A stretch of DNA of 64,000 nt, from assembly GCF_030253575.1 (NCBI RefSeq), contig NC_080562.1, forward strand, positions 31,885,852-31,949,851, given 5' to 3'. The stretch is from Rhododendron vialii. Taxonomy: Eukaryota; Streptophyta; Magnoliopsida; Ericales; Ericaceae. The notes under the pieces were generated by a model that did not search any database, was not told the DNA's origin, and saw only the letters and a list, made by a program, of their open reading frames with translations. Positions 20,046 to 32,685 of this stretch are shown here, in pieces (position 1 is the stretch's first letter; the number at the start of each line of letters is the position of its first letter). Both the position numbers and the translations under genes were made by a program.

Positions 20046-20293
20046 TTTTTCGAAGGAGATCCCCTGTCTGACTCCCATCCGGATAGGCGTTTGTCCGACT
20101 CTTCTCGGCCGTTGATCTTGCAAATCAACAGTTGAGATGAGCCAAACACTTTTTGCACCAAAACGACATCGTTTTTCTGCAAAAAGTGTTCGGCTCATCC
20201 AAACCGTTGATTTGCGAGATCAACGGCCGAGAAGAGTCGGACAGACCTCTGTCCGGATGGGAGTCGGACAAGGGATCCGATCTCGTCCTTTTT
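20046..20293. repeat. Foldback element with about 110-bp arms
   Basis: The left arm (20046-20156) and right arm (20179-20293) are inverted copies, e.g. GACTCCCATCCGGA against TCCGGATGGGAGTC, and CTTCTCGGCCGTTGATCTTGC against its near-complement. The loop is about 22 bp and contains AACGACATCGTTTTT. A plant foldback MITE. Confidence 0.75.
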
Positions 20294-20682
20294 GCTGTGT
20301 AAGAAAAGGATAGGAGATTAGTGTTATTTCAAAAAGTCAAAAATCTCAATAAACGTATTTGTTTGTGTCAGAAATGTCAAGGGAGATAGGTTAGTGAAAT
20401 TTGCCCTAGATAAAATACAACTGTTGTTGAGGTGCTTCTCGATGTTTGACCAAATTACTACTCTTACAAAATATTCTTCTATATTAGAAAAAAATGAACG
20501 GTTCGTATTATCATTGAGGTACCAAACTGGAACCCACGAAAGAGTTTGGAGGGAATAGCGACAGGGTATGGAGGTGAGCTGATCTATCGTTTTGAAAGGA
20601 CAAATAAGGAAGAGGCCAGGAAAGAGAAAGAAAATAATGGTGTCTCCCTCATTCACGAAAAACTATTGGGTGCTTCTAGGGC

Positions 20683-21047
20683 CAGTGGTGGAGGTGTGTA
20701 AAGGGTGTAAAGGGCCCGAAGGGCTCTGGTCACCCACAATTCGAGAATTTTGTTAATATATAATATAATTAGTATACAATTCTCTGAAAACTTAAATAAT
20801 TTTGATGTGATCTTATAAAAAATTGTATTTATTCTGCATTGTCATATAATAATAAAATTTCAATTTTTTTCATTGATGGAAATAATCACACGAGTGTCAC
20901 AATTAATTGTCGATCGAAAAACAAAACAATGTCATATACAATATAGTAAAATAGTACAAAAGCTACACGATATGTTGAGCATATTTTTGAATGAAAATAC
21001 TTTCTTAAGTTGGCCCCCTTCGGTCTAAAATTCTGGAACCACCACTG
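20683..21047. mobile_element. hAT-type element at the left end of segment A
   Basis: It starts CAGTGGTGG and ends CCACCACTG. The 8-bp flanks TCTAGGGC (20675-20682) and TCTGGGGC (21048-21055) differ at one base. The interior is A/T-rich and non-coding. Its right part recurs at 38410-38704 at the start of segment B, where the left end is missing, so the duplication junction falls inside this element. Confidence 0.75.
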
Positions 21048-21259
21048 TCTGGGGCACTACGTGGCGGTGCTGCAACACCCTTCTTCACCACACATTTCTG
21101 TAAATCCATGGTAAAATATATGAACCTTTCATGAATATGTGACGAGGAACTGAGGAAGGTTGCTGGGGTATCGAGCGGTAATACAGCTACGAAGACCACT
21201 GAATTACTCAGTCACAACCTTTCAAGTGAGGTCCACAATATGAACGTCCAAAGCCACTT

Positions 21260-23060
21260 TGGTAAAGCAATTAAAAGTAATCCAACTTTATACACCACTG
21301 AGCTCAAAAAGTTTCCCCCTAATAATGAGCAAGTTTGTGGCTTTCTTGCTCCCCATCCCACAAAGCTTACAGGAATCTATCCTGAGAATGAGGGGAAAAA
21401 AACGATATAGACACACATCGAGTACACACTCATTTTCACGTGGATACGCACTTTATGCGGTATCTGTAGCATTCCTGATCAGAAATAAGGCAACACCAAG
21501 ATTCAAAAAATTCTTGGATCGTTTGGATCTTCTCCTCAGGCATTAGTGTTGGATCTAACAAAGTTATCCATCAAATTTGTGCGGACAAACACAGCACATG
21601 AACATCAATAAGCGGGAAACAGTCGGGCGAGGGGATCAAGTAGTTATAGACAGAATTATCCGTATTCTCAGTCTTGGACACGAAAAAAAGTTCCACATTG
21701 ATCCCTTGCATATACCTCATGAGTAATGCGTGCACTTCTTCGGTTACTGGAAATGTAATATTTGCTTAAGCATTTATCAAAATAGCCAGATGGCCAGGAG
21801 GTGGAACATATGATCCATCAAGATGGTAGACTTCAGCACCAGCGGATAGAATCCCAGAGAGAAACAAAGAAATGTTAATTTAACCCAAGGATAACACCAC
21901 TGTAACAATTATCTACTTAAAGATATGATCCTCCATATGTTCTAATGTAATATATTCCCCACAGGACACAAATTAACCACCACTTGCCATGATCCTACTC
22001 TTTTCAAGCTGCCTAAAAGATATGATCCTCCACTCTTATTGCCTTTTGACTATTAAATCAGGTATTTGTCATTTTACAACAAGGACTTAGTAGTACCTGT
22101 TTTGGTCACCCATGGAAATGCAGAATCTATCTTGGTAAGTATCTAGAAGCAGCCATGAGCCATAACAGAAAATGGAATCCTTAGAAAACTCAGAATCATC
22201 TACAAACATCACATGGGGAGCTGAGACCCAGAAATTATGCACCAATGAAATACTAACCGGTTTTGAGAAACCTGTATTCAACATAACCACATGGAGTTTT
22301 TGACGGATGCCCCAAACACAGCTTAAGAATACGGATTATCTAATTTTATATGACGGATAGGATTTCACCAGTTCTGGAATTAGTATAAGATTAGTGCAGA
22401 ATATAAGCTAGTGGATTCAGATATCAATCTACATCCCACTATTCAACCCAATTAAGTAACATTAAAAGAAGATATTTGTTGGAACTAAATCTTCAACTAG
22501 GCAGTTTATCAAAGTTGTCTCCTTTTTAGCTGTCATGTCGTTTAAAAATCAACTAGTTGCTGAACATTAGTAGTAGTGGTAGTAGCCCAATGAGAATATA
22601 TATATGGGGTGTATACAAGGATCCATGCAAACGTGTATGGATAGTACTGAATTTACAATACTACTACTTGGGAGTCCCAATTTACACCAGCTAGGAATTG
22701 AGATGCTTCCCATAGCATGTTCAGAGCTTAACTGTCTGTGTTGTGTGATTTTGCCTGCTATGGTGCCTAGTATCTGTTGGGAATTTAACACACAATCATC
22801 ATAAAATGATAAACAATTAAGATACGGCATGAAACTATAAAATCGCAGTCATAGTCAGTAAGATATGGAGTATTAGATAGTTGGAGTGGCTGTGAGATCC
22901 CTGGAAGGTCGCTGTCCTAAAACGGTATTCGCCTGTGTTATGGGATATGTTTTTCCCTTGTTTTTGTTGTTTGAGTTTTCTTGATTCCTTTGTTGGTGTC
23001 TGTCTGGCTTCCAAGGGTAGATCCCCTCTTCGTGGTTTGTTTGTTTCTTAAACAATTAAC
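21260..23060 (-). pseudogene. Unrecognised pseudogene of segment A
   Basis: Three minus-strand peptides are conserved between A and B and look like exons: SSEHAMGSISIPSWCKLGLP (about 22670-22730), DSIFCYGSWLLLDTYQDRFC (about 22110-22175) and EVYHLDGSYVPPPGHLAIL (about 21785-21840). A further stretch, TFPVTEEVHALLMRYMQGIN, follows a TAA at about 21771. That stop is also in copy B, so the locus was probably already broken, or spliced there, before duplication. I do not recognise the family. Peptide differences between the copies are mostly conservative, which hints at past coding function. Confidence 0.4.
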
Positions 23061-24584
23061 TTACTGGAAACCAAAAAACACTATACAGACTACAAAGTAC
23101 CATATGATATAAAAATTAGCTCAAAAGGAGAATAAGGTAACGTAACTAGCCAAGTCCAACATAGTGTTCCGGACAAAATAAGTATTTATTGGAACAACTG
23201 TCTATGTTTCTTTCTCAAGTGAGTATCCTTCACAAACTAAGTGTGAATCCGGAAAATATATTCGGTATGCATTCTTCAGCAGAGACAAACCCTTAAGTAC
23301 ATAACTTCAGCTAGTATGTATTCCTAATACATAATCCTGTATCCTTCTTTTCTTATTTTTGCAGAAGTGGTTTATAAGCTAACATGACTTTTTAGGCCTA
23401 TTGTACTCCTTTCGTACTTGAGGGAGAATTACCGGCAGGTGGAGGAGGCAAGGCTTTATTACCACTTCAATGGCCTCAAGTTTCCAAATCACCAATACAT
23501 GGTAGCTGCATGTAAAAATCACGAAAACATGGTACCATGAAATGCTCGGACCCTTTTACCGTTCAATTGGAACGACGTCGTTTTGCTTTAAGTGTGTGAA
23601 TATCAGAAGTTTCTCTCTCTTCTTCCACGTTCTCCATCGTTTCTCACGAGCCCTAGAATTTCTCTCTACAACTTCACCCCAGCCCTCCTCCAGTCTAGTT
23701 TTCCCTTTCTCAAATGCTCCAACTTTCCTTTGAAATTCTAGGGTTTTTGTACGAAACAAAATAGAGAAATTTCTCACATAAGAAAGACGATGGAGACGAT
23801 TTCTCAAAGAAGAAAGGGAATGGAGATGATTAATTTGTGTCTTTTCTGTAATCAGTCCCATGGATTCTTCTAATTTCCCAAAAGGTATTCTTCTCTCTTT
23901 ACATCCACACCCTTCCCCAAATGGTAATCACTAGGGTTTGCAAAGCTCCAAAGCTAGAGATTTGTCTTTGTAATTTTGTCAGAGAGAAGATGATTTGTGT
24001 CTTCTCTGTAATGAGTCGAACTAACCAAAACGGTAATTTTGGGTGAGTTTTTTTTTTTTTTTGGAGGTGAAATCCATGGGCTGTGAGTTCATTTGTGTTG
24101 AGCATAGAAAGCCCTTAAGCATTGCCTTGTGGATCTATTTTGGATGTTATATCAACATTTCTTTAGCCCGATTCTCCTTCCAACAATTCTTGAGGTGCGT
24201 GAAAAGGCTGTGGGAGAAACTGTAAGGATCAATCCGAGATGTGTGTAAGATGGCACGAGACACCCTAGCATTACCAAAAAAGAAGAAGAAACAACTACAT
24301 TTTTTGGGGTGAAATCTTTGACCCGAAAGAAAAAATATCTTGCATCTGAAAATATTGTCTCGTGACAGAACAAGCCTAAGGTTTTTTTTTCTTACGAGTA
24401 TCATAGATACATAATCACGAAAAGCTTTCATGACAGACATAGCTATGAAGGTTGTCTTTTTTTTTTTTCCCCTCTTCCAAAGTCTTAGGTCTGCTTTGAA
24501 TTGTCTTCTGCAATTAATGAATTATGTTCCTTTGCTTCCGTTTTATTGACCGGGTATGAAACTTTTGATTGTTCGATACTATGT

Positions 24585-24679
24585 GGGAGGAGACTATTAC
24601 TCTTGGTCCTGGTGTACGAGATGGGGAGAATGTTTTCAGTGTTGCCCACATCTTTGCTTCTTTTAATGAAACATTCATC
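24585..24679 (+). pseudogene. RPS14: Captured exon of 40S ribosomal protein S14 (uS11)
   Basis: Encodes [20 protein letters not shown] and then [10 protein letters not shown], ending at GTAAGT (24680), a splice donor. This is the N-terminal region of cytosolic ribosomal protein S14, with substitutions expected of a decayed copy (G for A after GP, S for G before VAH, E for D in FNDTF). No following exon of the gene is found in the element. A non-functional captured fragment. Confidence 0.75.
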
Positions 24680-25956
24680 GTAAGTACAATTCAATTTTTT
24701 TCCTATGTTTTAAAGTTCACTTCTGTTTATTATTTAGCTTTAGGTTTCTATGGTTTGGTTTGGGACTTATAAGAGGTGGATCCAAATGTGGAGCATGAAG
24801 AAGCACCTGGTTCAGATGGAATGGATGGTTTTTTATCTGATCAAGCAAATGCAATTCCTGGCATTGAGAAGAAAGAACCGCGGGGTTTATGAGAAAGAAC
24901 CGTGGGTTTTTTCTCTGTCTTTAAGTATAAGAAAACTGGTATAGTTATGGTGGGTTCTATGCTAGAGAATATAAATTTTGAATTTTCCATTGCAAATGGC
25001 AAACACAGCCAATCTAATGGTCGTTTTGTATGAAAAGAAAAGAATGAATCTTGACTGCACAAAATCTCATGATTCTTACTCATTCACATGGAAAGAAGGG
25101 AGATGGACCTAGTTGCAGATTCTCCCCTTCACATCTGCCCTCCGTCACCTGTGATTTGAGGTTGGTTAAATTGTCTAGTACCACTACCAGTCAGTCTTTG
25201 CTTCAAGCTGCAGTATAGTGTAACTACTGAAGAATTGTAGTGATTATTGCAAGCTGAAAGCTTAAAAGTGATACAACTGGTTGAGGTACCTAAGTCATTC
25301 TCTCACAGTTTCCCTTTTTCCTTTTCATTTGGGTGCAAGAGACATAGTGCTCTAGGCGTAGAACATCTTGTTATTTCAATTTATGCCATGCAGTTCTTTT
25401 GTACTATTTTGGTTTAAATATCCTACAAGAAATTGCTAATCATTTGAGATCAAGTGATGGTTGAAATTTTACAGTGTATTGTGATCTAAAGATCAAGTAG
25501 CAACTGGACATTAGGAACTGTTTTAGCCTCTGTTTGGGAGTTGATTAATGAATTATCATCATATAGATTTTCTTTTGTCTTAATTGGTGTGGAAAATGCA
25601 ACCAGAATAGCTGATTGAACTGGGAATACGAAGTTAAAGTAGTGTTAAGTATCAATAATATTTCTAGTCTTTCATAGGTTATCTCTTGATTTAAAGAACT
25701 TATATTTCTAGTTTAGAGTTGTGTGCTTGAAATCATGTTAAATAATTGTGTTTTTTTTGTTGCACTTTTGTATAGGTGAGTGACGAGATGGACTCGAAGA
25801 TTGTTTGGCAGTGAACCTTAACACTTGTTTTGAGTTAATTCGACGCACTATGTATGGATGTCTCGTAGTTTTGCTCTGTATTAGTAAGAAAATTTGACCT
25901 TGATAAATTTAGTTGATTGCTTGGGTTCATGCTTTTTTTCTACTTTGACCTTGATA

Positions 25957-26040
25957 AATCACCAATACATGATATTTCCTATTTTAATCACCAACACATG
26001 GTAACCATGACCAGAAAGTTCTGGAAATGTTGAAGCAGAG
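25957..26040. repeat. Internal copy of the Mutator-like terminal motif
   Basis: AAATCACCAATACATGATAT followed by CACCAACACATGGTAACCATG resembles the stretch just inside the left end (23487-23545, ATCACCAATACATGGTAG, ACATGGTACCATG). It may be the old end of a shorter element fused into the present one. Confidence 0.4.
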
Positions 26041-26417
26041 GTACTAGTTGCAAAATGGAAGGCAATTTCTGTTGTTAGACAGAAAGACAAGAGGAATGCA
26101 TGCACGCAGACACAGTCAAGGTGAAATCAACATCCGCATAAGGCAAAACAAGAAAATAACTTCACAATTGATATGTCACATTCCATTGCTTTCAATTAGG
26201 ATCGCATAGGATCTTTTGATGGAGTTGTTTTATAGATATAACTAGCAAAAAATTATAGTTCTAATTAAACAAACATGATCAAATCATCTTGCATAAAGAA
26301 GTAAATGTACCATTGACTTTATCCTTTGTGATTTTTACACTATTTTTCTTAGATCGGTACTCTAATGTTTGAACAGAGGAACAAGTTGGAAGCAAAATGT
26401 CATAAGTTTTACTGAAG

Positions 26418-26669
26418 GTGCCTAAACCACGCTCCGCACAAATGATAGACGGAAGAAGGCCAAACTGTCTCCACGACGACGTTTGCGAAAGGCTTCAGTT
26501 GGAGATTAATGCTATGCGCAAGCGGCTAATCCGTCAAGGATTGATAATAAAGGCTATGAGGGCTACTAAAAGGGACAGCTCGGACCCATATGAAACAATT
26601 AGAGCAATTAAGAGGGATCCGCAATACGCAACCGATAAGGAACTGTCAGATTATTCTGATGACAAATAG
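26418..26669 (+). CDS. Hypothetical 83-aa ORF inside the Mutator-like element
   Basis: A charged ORF (RLQLEINAMRKRLIRQGLII, ending LSDYSDDK) predicted to be helical, with GC content higher than its surroundings, which suggests captured coding sequence. I do not recognise it. No splice sites are obvious at its borders. Confidence 0.3.
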   Translation: MPKPRSAQMIDGRRPNCLHDDVCERLQLEINAMRKRLIRQGLIIKAMRATKRDSSDPYETIRAIKRDPQYATDKELSDYSDDK

Positions 26670-26965
26670 GCAATGAAGTAGGGATTATGTATTTTGTTGG
26701 GCTATTTGGTTTAAATTATTATGTACGGATTATGTAGTTTGTTGACCTATTCGGTTAAAATTATTATGTAGGGATTATGTATTTTGTCGGCCTTTTACGT
26801 CTTCTTAATGGGACCTATCCTCCATTCAACCTCAACCAAGTTTATTTGGGCCAAAAATGACAACTAAAAAGATACAAAAGACTTTCTATTACACCATCAT
26901 GAAAGACAGTCTATGGTTCCAAAGACTACATTTTTTTATCTTTAACGACCAAATTTTAATTTACC

Positions 26966-27470
26966 CGAGACCAAGTCTATGTTGCTAAAAGACTACACCC
27001 TATGTCCGTATGGACCACATGTTTATTGCATAAAGAGCACGTCATATTTTTGGGCATGTGGTAAGTGAAAAGTTGGTGGTTCTTTCAAGACCAAGTCTAT
27101 ATTACTAAAAGACTACACCCTATGTCTATAGGGACCACATGTTTATTGTATAAAGATCACGTCATATTTTTTGGCAAGTGATAAGTGTGAAGGGATGAAA
27201 AATTAGGTGGTGGTTCTTTGAAAACCAAGATCAAGTTCATATTGCAAAAAGACAACACTCTATGTCTTTGTGAACCATATGTTTATTCTATAAAGAACAC
27301 GCCATATTTTTTAGCAAGTGGTAAGCGTTCAAAGTTAGGTGGAGGTTATTTTAAGACCAAGTCCATATTGCTAAAAGACTACAACTGTATGTCTTTGTGG
27401 ACCATATCTTTATTGTAAAAAGACCACGTCATTTTTTTTGACAAGTGGTAAGTGTCAAAAGTTAGGTGAA
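26966..27470. repeat. Tandem repeat, four units of about 120-136 bp
   Basis: The core AAGACTACACCCTATGTC recurs at about 26990, 27110, 27246 (variant) and 27375 (variant), each followed by ACCACATGTTTATTG-like sequence and then GCAAGTGGTAAGTG. The units are diverged. They lie within the Mutator-like element. Confidence 0.65.
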
Positions 27471-27599
27471 TCATCTCCAATTTAACCTGCATTTATAAAT
27501 AATCTGCATTTATAAACATAGAGTTCTAGTGGTCGCATAATTGTCATGAGTGTTGCATAAATTTTGAGTTCTAGTGCTTGCATAACTTTCTTGTTACTA

Positions 27600-27740
27600 T
27601 GTAAGAATGACAATTACTTCTGATCCGTCCCTGCCTCCGACCTCCCTGGCCCGATCCGATAGGCAAATGGTGCGGGTATGGTATTTGCTTCCCCGCCCCG
27701 GTTTAACCTGATCCGAACCCGATTATAGATATTTATATTT
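27600..27740. repeat. hAT-like repeat fragment
   Basis: A GC-rich patch (GATCCGTCCCTGCC, GCCCGATCCGATAGG, CCGAACCCGATTATAG) typical of hAT-derived elements lies in otherwise A/T-rich sequence. No ends are found. Confidence 0.35.
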
Positions 27741-28905
27741 TTCTATGTATATGTGTAAATAAATTTCATTGTTTTGATATATAATAAGAGCAATATACCA
27801 ATAAATAAAATACTAATTTATGTCTTTGTTTTTTTAACTCTCATCAATCATCAATATCTTGTTTTTTTTTTTTTTTTTCATACCACTCTATTCACACATT
27901 TCTCCTTAGAAAACTAATACAGACTTGTATCATCCAATCTCAGTACTTGAGTACAAAATATAGTAGCTAGCTATCCTCCACATGCTAACACATTTGCAAA
28001 GAAATCATATCCACATTTAAATCTCCCAAAACTAAGTTGCCTAGGTATACATGTCTTGATACAAAAATGAGTTAGTAGAGCAAAAACTTCAATCAAATTC
28101 CAACCAACATTAGATAATATATCTCCATCTTCAGCAAAAAGTGACGACGTATCAATCTTCTCTTCCAACCAATCGACCTATAAATATAAGAAAGAAGACT
28201 TAGTACATAAAATTAACAATTCCGAAAAAATAATATTAACAATGGCCAACACTATGAGATAAGAGGCCAATACTATGAGATAAGATGACCAAAGATCTAT
28301 TTCAGAATTCAACTCTAGGTTTAGAGGAGCTCTATGCGTAGAATGGATATTGCTTGAGTTGTACCAAAATATTTTACTTCGAAGAATATGTTTCTTACTT
28401 TTGGTCCAAACACGCAATGGAAAATCAGTATAATATTTCATAGGAAAACATTTTACATAAAAACTAACAGAGCTACAGTGCAAATCAAACTGATGAAATT
28501 AATCGGAAAAACCAGGATGTGTGAATTTCAAACTTCTAAAGGTACCAAATAGGAAATGAAGTTAGTTAACCCAACTGTTGAAGTATCAATTTCAAACTTA
28601 TAAAGGCACCAAATAGGGAACATAGTCAGTTAACCCCTTTTTTTTGTGATCGGCTTCAATTACCCATTATATAGTCATACAAGGCAGATCTAGATCTTGT
28701 CAATGACAAATGACTAGAGGACAAGGTAGAGATGTAATGCAGAAACTAGATTTGATGAGGATGCACTTAAGTGACTTTCAAGAACCGGAAGTGTAAATTT
28801 GTATGGAATCTAAATAAGTTAGCCAAACAGGCAAAAGGAAAAAACTGAATGACAAGAACAGCATGAAAATTGTGAAAGACGTTGATAAAGGAAGAGATGA
28901 AATAC

Positions 28906-29043
28906 CTTCTTCCCACGGATCATAGCACCGGCCTCGCCTTAGATAACCATGTACTTTGTGCCACCAAGGTGTAGTCCAGTGGGAGCAAGAAAGCCAGGTT
29001 CATTGAAATCTTTCATGATACCAGTGATCTCTTCAGTCTTAAA
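28906..29043 (-). pseudogene. PRF: Captured profilin exon 2
   Basis: A 138-bp minus-strand exon bounded by TTGTAG on the acceptor side and GTATTTC on the donor side. It reads [20 protein letters not shown], then [11 protein letters not shown], a TAA where the family has CAA (Gln), and GEAGAVIRGKK. This is profilin, the actin-monomer binding protein, and plant profilin genes have a 138-base second exon. Exons 1 and 3 are not found. Lying in opposite orientation to the S14 exon, it was captured separately by the Mutator-like element. Confidence 0.85.
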
Positions 29044-30771
29044 CTACAATAAACACGCAAACGAACTCTGAATTAACGATCTAGACAAACAAATGGCAAA
29101 TGGGAAAATACCAAATAAGTTATAATAGAAACTCCATAACCCAGTAGATTCCATAACTAGCCTACTAAATTATCAATGAAAAGCAAAAAGATAGCTCCAT
29201 TCAGATTTTCTGATGACTAACAACTCTCCCTTTATGATCAAGATTGTTGAATTGTTTTCTCCTAATCTCAAAGTCATACAATGTCTATCCAATTACCCAG
29301 TTTGCACTCTTAATTAAAACCAATATAATATTATTGGTAAGAACTCTCCAAACAGTGACTGTTTGCTTCAACCGGTGCAATATTTCTAAATATGGCATTG
29401 ATTCTCCGCGACTATGGAATGAGGAAGCAGAAGTATGATGAAGGTCGGGCGACTAGTAAGGAAACATAGGTTAATCAGTCGGGTATTAGGAGAAATGAGT
29501 AGCTAATGAATGGCTGAGTAGCTAATGAATGGCTCTACCAACCATCCTAAATTCATCTTAACAGAATGATGAGGAAAGCTTTTTTCTTATCGTTCATAAG
29601 AGGAGGCATTTTTAAGGAAAGCACAAGATATAATTCTCAAAAACACCTCACTGTGGTTTAAAGACATTCGTTTTCGAACAAATAATTGAAGATCTCTTCT
29701 TAAGCTGAAATGTGCAATCTTTGATCCAAAATCGTGTCCATGCAAATGAAATTAGGATATCTAATTAAGCTGAAATGTGCAATACTTGGTTCCAAACCCC
29801 TGTCCACACATATAACATGGCCCTTAGTTTTTATCTGAAGCTTGGCAATGCAAGTCAGAAGCTCGAAAACAAAATATCCGAGAATAGGTCTTCATTATAT
29901 ATGCGCCAAACCTGCTTCCGAAAAAGGTTGCTTATATATATCTTTGTTTGTATTTGCATACCGAGTACACATATGAACACGGATAAACAATGTAAGGTAC
30001 TCAGGTACTCACCATATCCATAACAAAAATCAGATGAATAGCCACAAAAGCAAGCAAGACATGATTCAATCAAGACAGGTTGGTGACATGCACACAAAAT
30101 AGGCAAGGAATCCTAACCACAACCCATAGCATCATTGGTTACTACTTACTACTGAATTCAACTACCAAAGCAGAATTGAATTGTTGATGATCCTATCTAA
30201 TCACTGTTAGTAATTCCATATGAAGTGCAGAATGGAAGCCCAAGAACAATTAGGAGTAAATCTACTCTGAAAGCATTTGCAGTTCAACAAACGTTCTTTG
30301 AGGCTGTAAAACACATCTAATTCGCAGAATTAACTTTCTCTACTCCTTCCAACCACGTATGGGCCCGAAACCAGTGAATAGTTAGACTCCAAATCACTAA
30401 TAAGGACATGAATTTCATAATACAATTCTTTTTAACTAGCATCATATGAACAATGAAACCCTAATAAAACAATGACCCCTTATAAAACAATTAGGTGGGA
30501 AAACAATACATACACAACCATTATGAGAAGAAATTCAACTGCTTTATAAGACAAAAAGCTAGCAATCAAAGAGAATTATATCTTCTGCCATCAAATTAAA
30601 GAAATAATCAAAATTTCAAAGCTTACATGGAGTTTAATCAACTAAGTTAGGAAAACTTACTATTCAGGGTTCATTGCGGTATATGCTTTGAAAATCGGCC
30701 CAACCTTTTGACGATAGAGGTTTATGTCTTAATTTCTAGCGAGAGTTGACTGGATATTTGTGATCGCGCAG

Positions 30772-30796
30772 AGAGAGAGAGAGAGAGAGAGAGATA
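30772..30796. repeat. (GA)n microsatellite
   Basis: About eleven GA units, followed by GATAGG repeats, near the right end of the Mutator-like element. Confidence 0.8.
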
Positions 30797-31035
30797 GGAG
30801 AGATAGGGGTTGGCCTGGGGAAATACCTGTTAGAGAGAGAAAGGAAACGCTGAAATGGTGGATTAGGCCTTGAAGAGTTATATCAGGGGGTAAAATTGTA
30901 AACTAACATACTCTTACCATGTCTTGGTAAATAGTTTCGGCCATGCCATGAGGGTGGTGATTTCAAAAGTGCATATCATGTATTGGTAAAATGACGGAGT
31001 CCACTCCTCTTTCCCGTAATTTTCCCTTCGTACTT

Positions 31036-32650
31036 TGGATAATTACTTTTACTTCTCTTTTAGGATTATACATTTTATGTTAAGTGATTGTACTTTCCCA
31101 AATTTACACACAGATGGTAATTTCCTCTTTAACTAACCACTGACATACCTTTCTATGAACAACAAGTTTCTATTAAATAACAACTCAGCATTAAACGGCT
31201 TTAATTATAGGGTTGAAGTTAACAGGGTGTTGTTAAAAAATATTGTAAATACAAATAACGATCTACGGGTAACCTTTGGGTATTAAAAGTGAGGCCAAGC
31301 AGATTGTTACGGAAAATATCAGCAGAACTCAGAAATAAAGAATAAGAAATAAAGTGAGGCAAGGATTACAAAGTAGTAGTGTTTTACATAAATAGGAGTG
31401 GTGCTAAATTAGATAGGTAATTCAGCATTCTGGCTAAGAAAGCAATAAAGAATAAGAAACGCAAGGCACATCGCAAAATACCAAAGATGTTCCCAAATCT
31501 CTGGAAAACATACTATTGTTCAATACTGCAGAATTAAACGAGTATTCCATGGCTTTGTATAGACCGTAGAGAACTATTCTTGTAGACTTTCGAACTCTCC
31601 CGCAAGAATCTTGAGAATACCCAACAAATACAGTTATACGAAAGACTTGAAACGCCTATTGAAACTGTAAACAAGAAAAATCTATTGTAAAGCAATCAAA
31701 AGTGTCCCAAGTGGACTCAGCTCGAAATTAAGTGACTATTTCCTGACATCTGTAATGCATTAGGCATACAATCCCTGGAATAGTGTGTCGTTAATTTGGT
31801 TTGAAGATAACAAAAACAAAGATCTACTCGTATTTGTTTCTTTTATCGGCCAACAGGCAATATGTCCAAGTTCCAAACAAGTTAGAAATAAATGACCCAT
31901 TTTGCAGTCACCGTGATGAGGTTTACTGGTCCATTTCTTAGACTTGAACACATTCTTCAATCTGGAGACTTCACTTGGAAGTCGGATCCATCTGTTCTGG
32001 TATCGAAAAGATGAATCAGTTTCCTAGTTTTGACCCAAAAGAAGAAGTACTGCCATGTTGAATCAGTACTGCCATGTTGAATCAGTACTGCCATTTCTAA
32101 GTTTTTATTAGCTTGAACACATTCTTCAATCAACTTGAACACATTCTTCAATCTGAATCAGTACTGTCATTTCTAAGTTTTTATTAGCTACTGGGCTACT
32201 GCCATGTTGTAGAGCTTGTCCGGTAGAACAATCACATAAAAAATCACATTAAATTGATTGGATGTCGTTCAATCAACATAATGTGTTGCATGATCCAGAC
32301 TCTGATGAGTGAAGTGGGCTCGCAAAGAGCCCACAACAGCTCAAAGAGTCTAACCGTACTGTCCAGTCGCCTCCTATAGCCTCTCTAGTAATCTAAATTC
32401 CAAAGAAGATCTTGTATTTCCATTCCTCGTATTGAACAAATTGACAGCCAAGACATGCTTACAAAAAGCTGAAGCGAATCGATAGTAACCAAAGAAGAGC
32501 CAGAAATTCGAGGAAAAGACTGATTATCATTTATCAATAAATCCGAGGACATATTTCTACATTTAGTATTTACATCAGATCGGATCGGGCGTCCGTTTTG
32601 CAACATCCAGACCTGACTCAAAACCCGAAAATCTCGAAGTTACTAAATTC
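31036..32650. other. Intergenic part of segment A before the WIP gene
   Basis: No gene recognised. It includes one copy of a repeat containing CCCATTTTGCAGTCACCGTG and CACATTCTTCAATC (31897-31965), with short repeats of GTACTGCCATGTTGAATCA at 32048-32090. The same sequence is present with extra copies in segment B. Confidence 0.5.
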
Positions 32651-32685
32651 TCAGCTCAGTTAATTGTTGGGTTTTTTAGGATCAA

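Larger units (their letters stand above)
23420..31026. mobile_element. Mutator-like (Pack-MULE) element, 7.6 kb
   Basis: Flanked by a perfect 9-bp duplication TTCGTACTT (23411-23419, 31027-31035), the length typical of Mutator-like elements. Copy B has the unoccupied site CTTTCGTACTTTTGATAATT at about 41738. The ends are degenerate inverted repeats: GGGAGAATTACCGG at 23422 against the complement of CCGTAATTTTCCC at the right end, with further matches (CACCAATACATG / CATGTATTGGTA) about 60 bp inside. No MURA transposase is seen. It contains at least two host gene exons in opposite orientation (ribosomal protein S14 and profilin), which makes it a Pack-MULE. It inserted after the A/B duplication or at least only in A. 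Confidence 0.8.

Noticed and set aside
24501-24772. Other ORFs around the S14 exon
   Set aside because: Only the frame with [13 protein letters not shown] is recognisable. The rest are overlapping noise.
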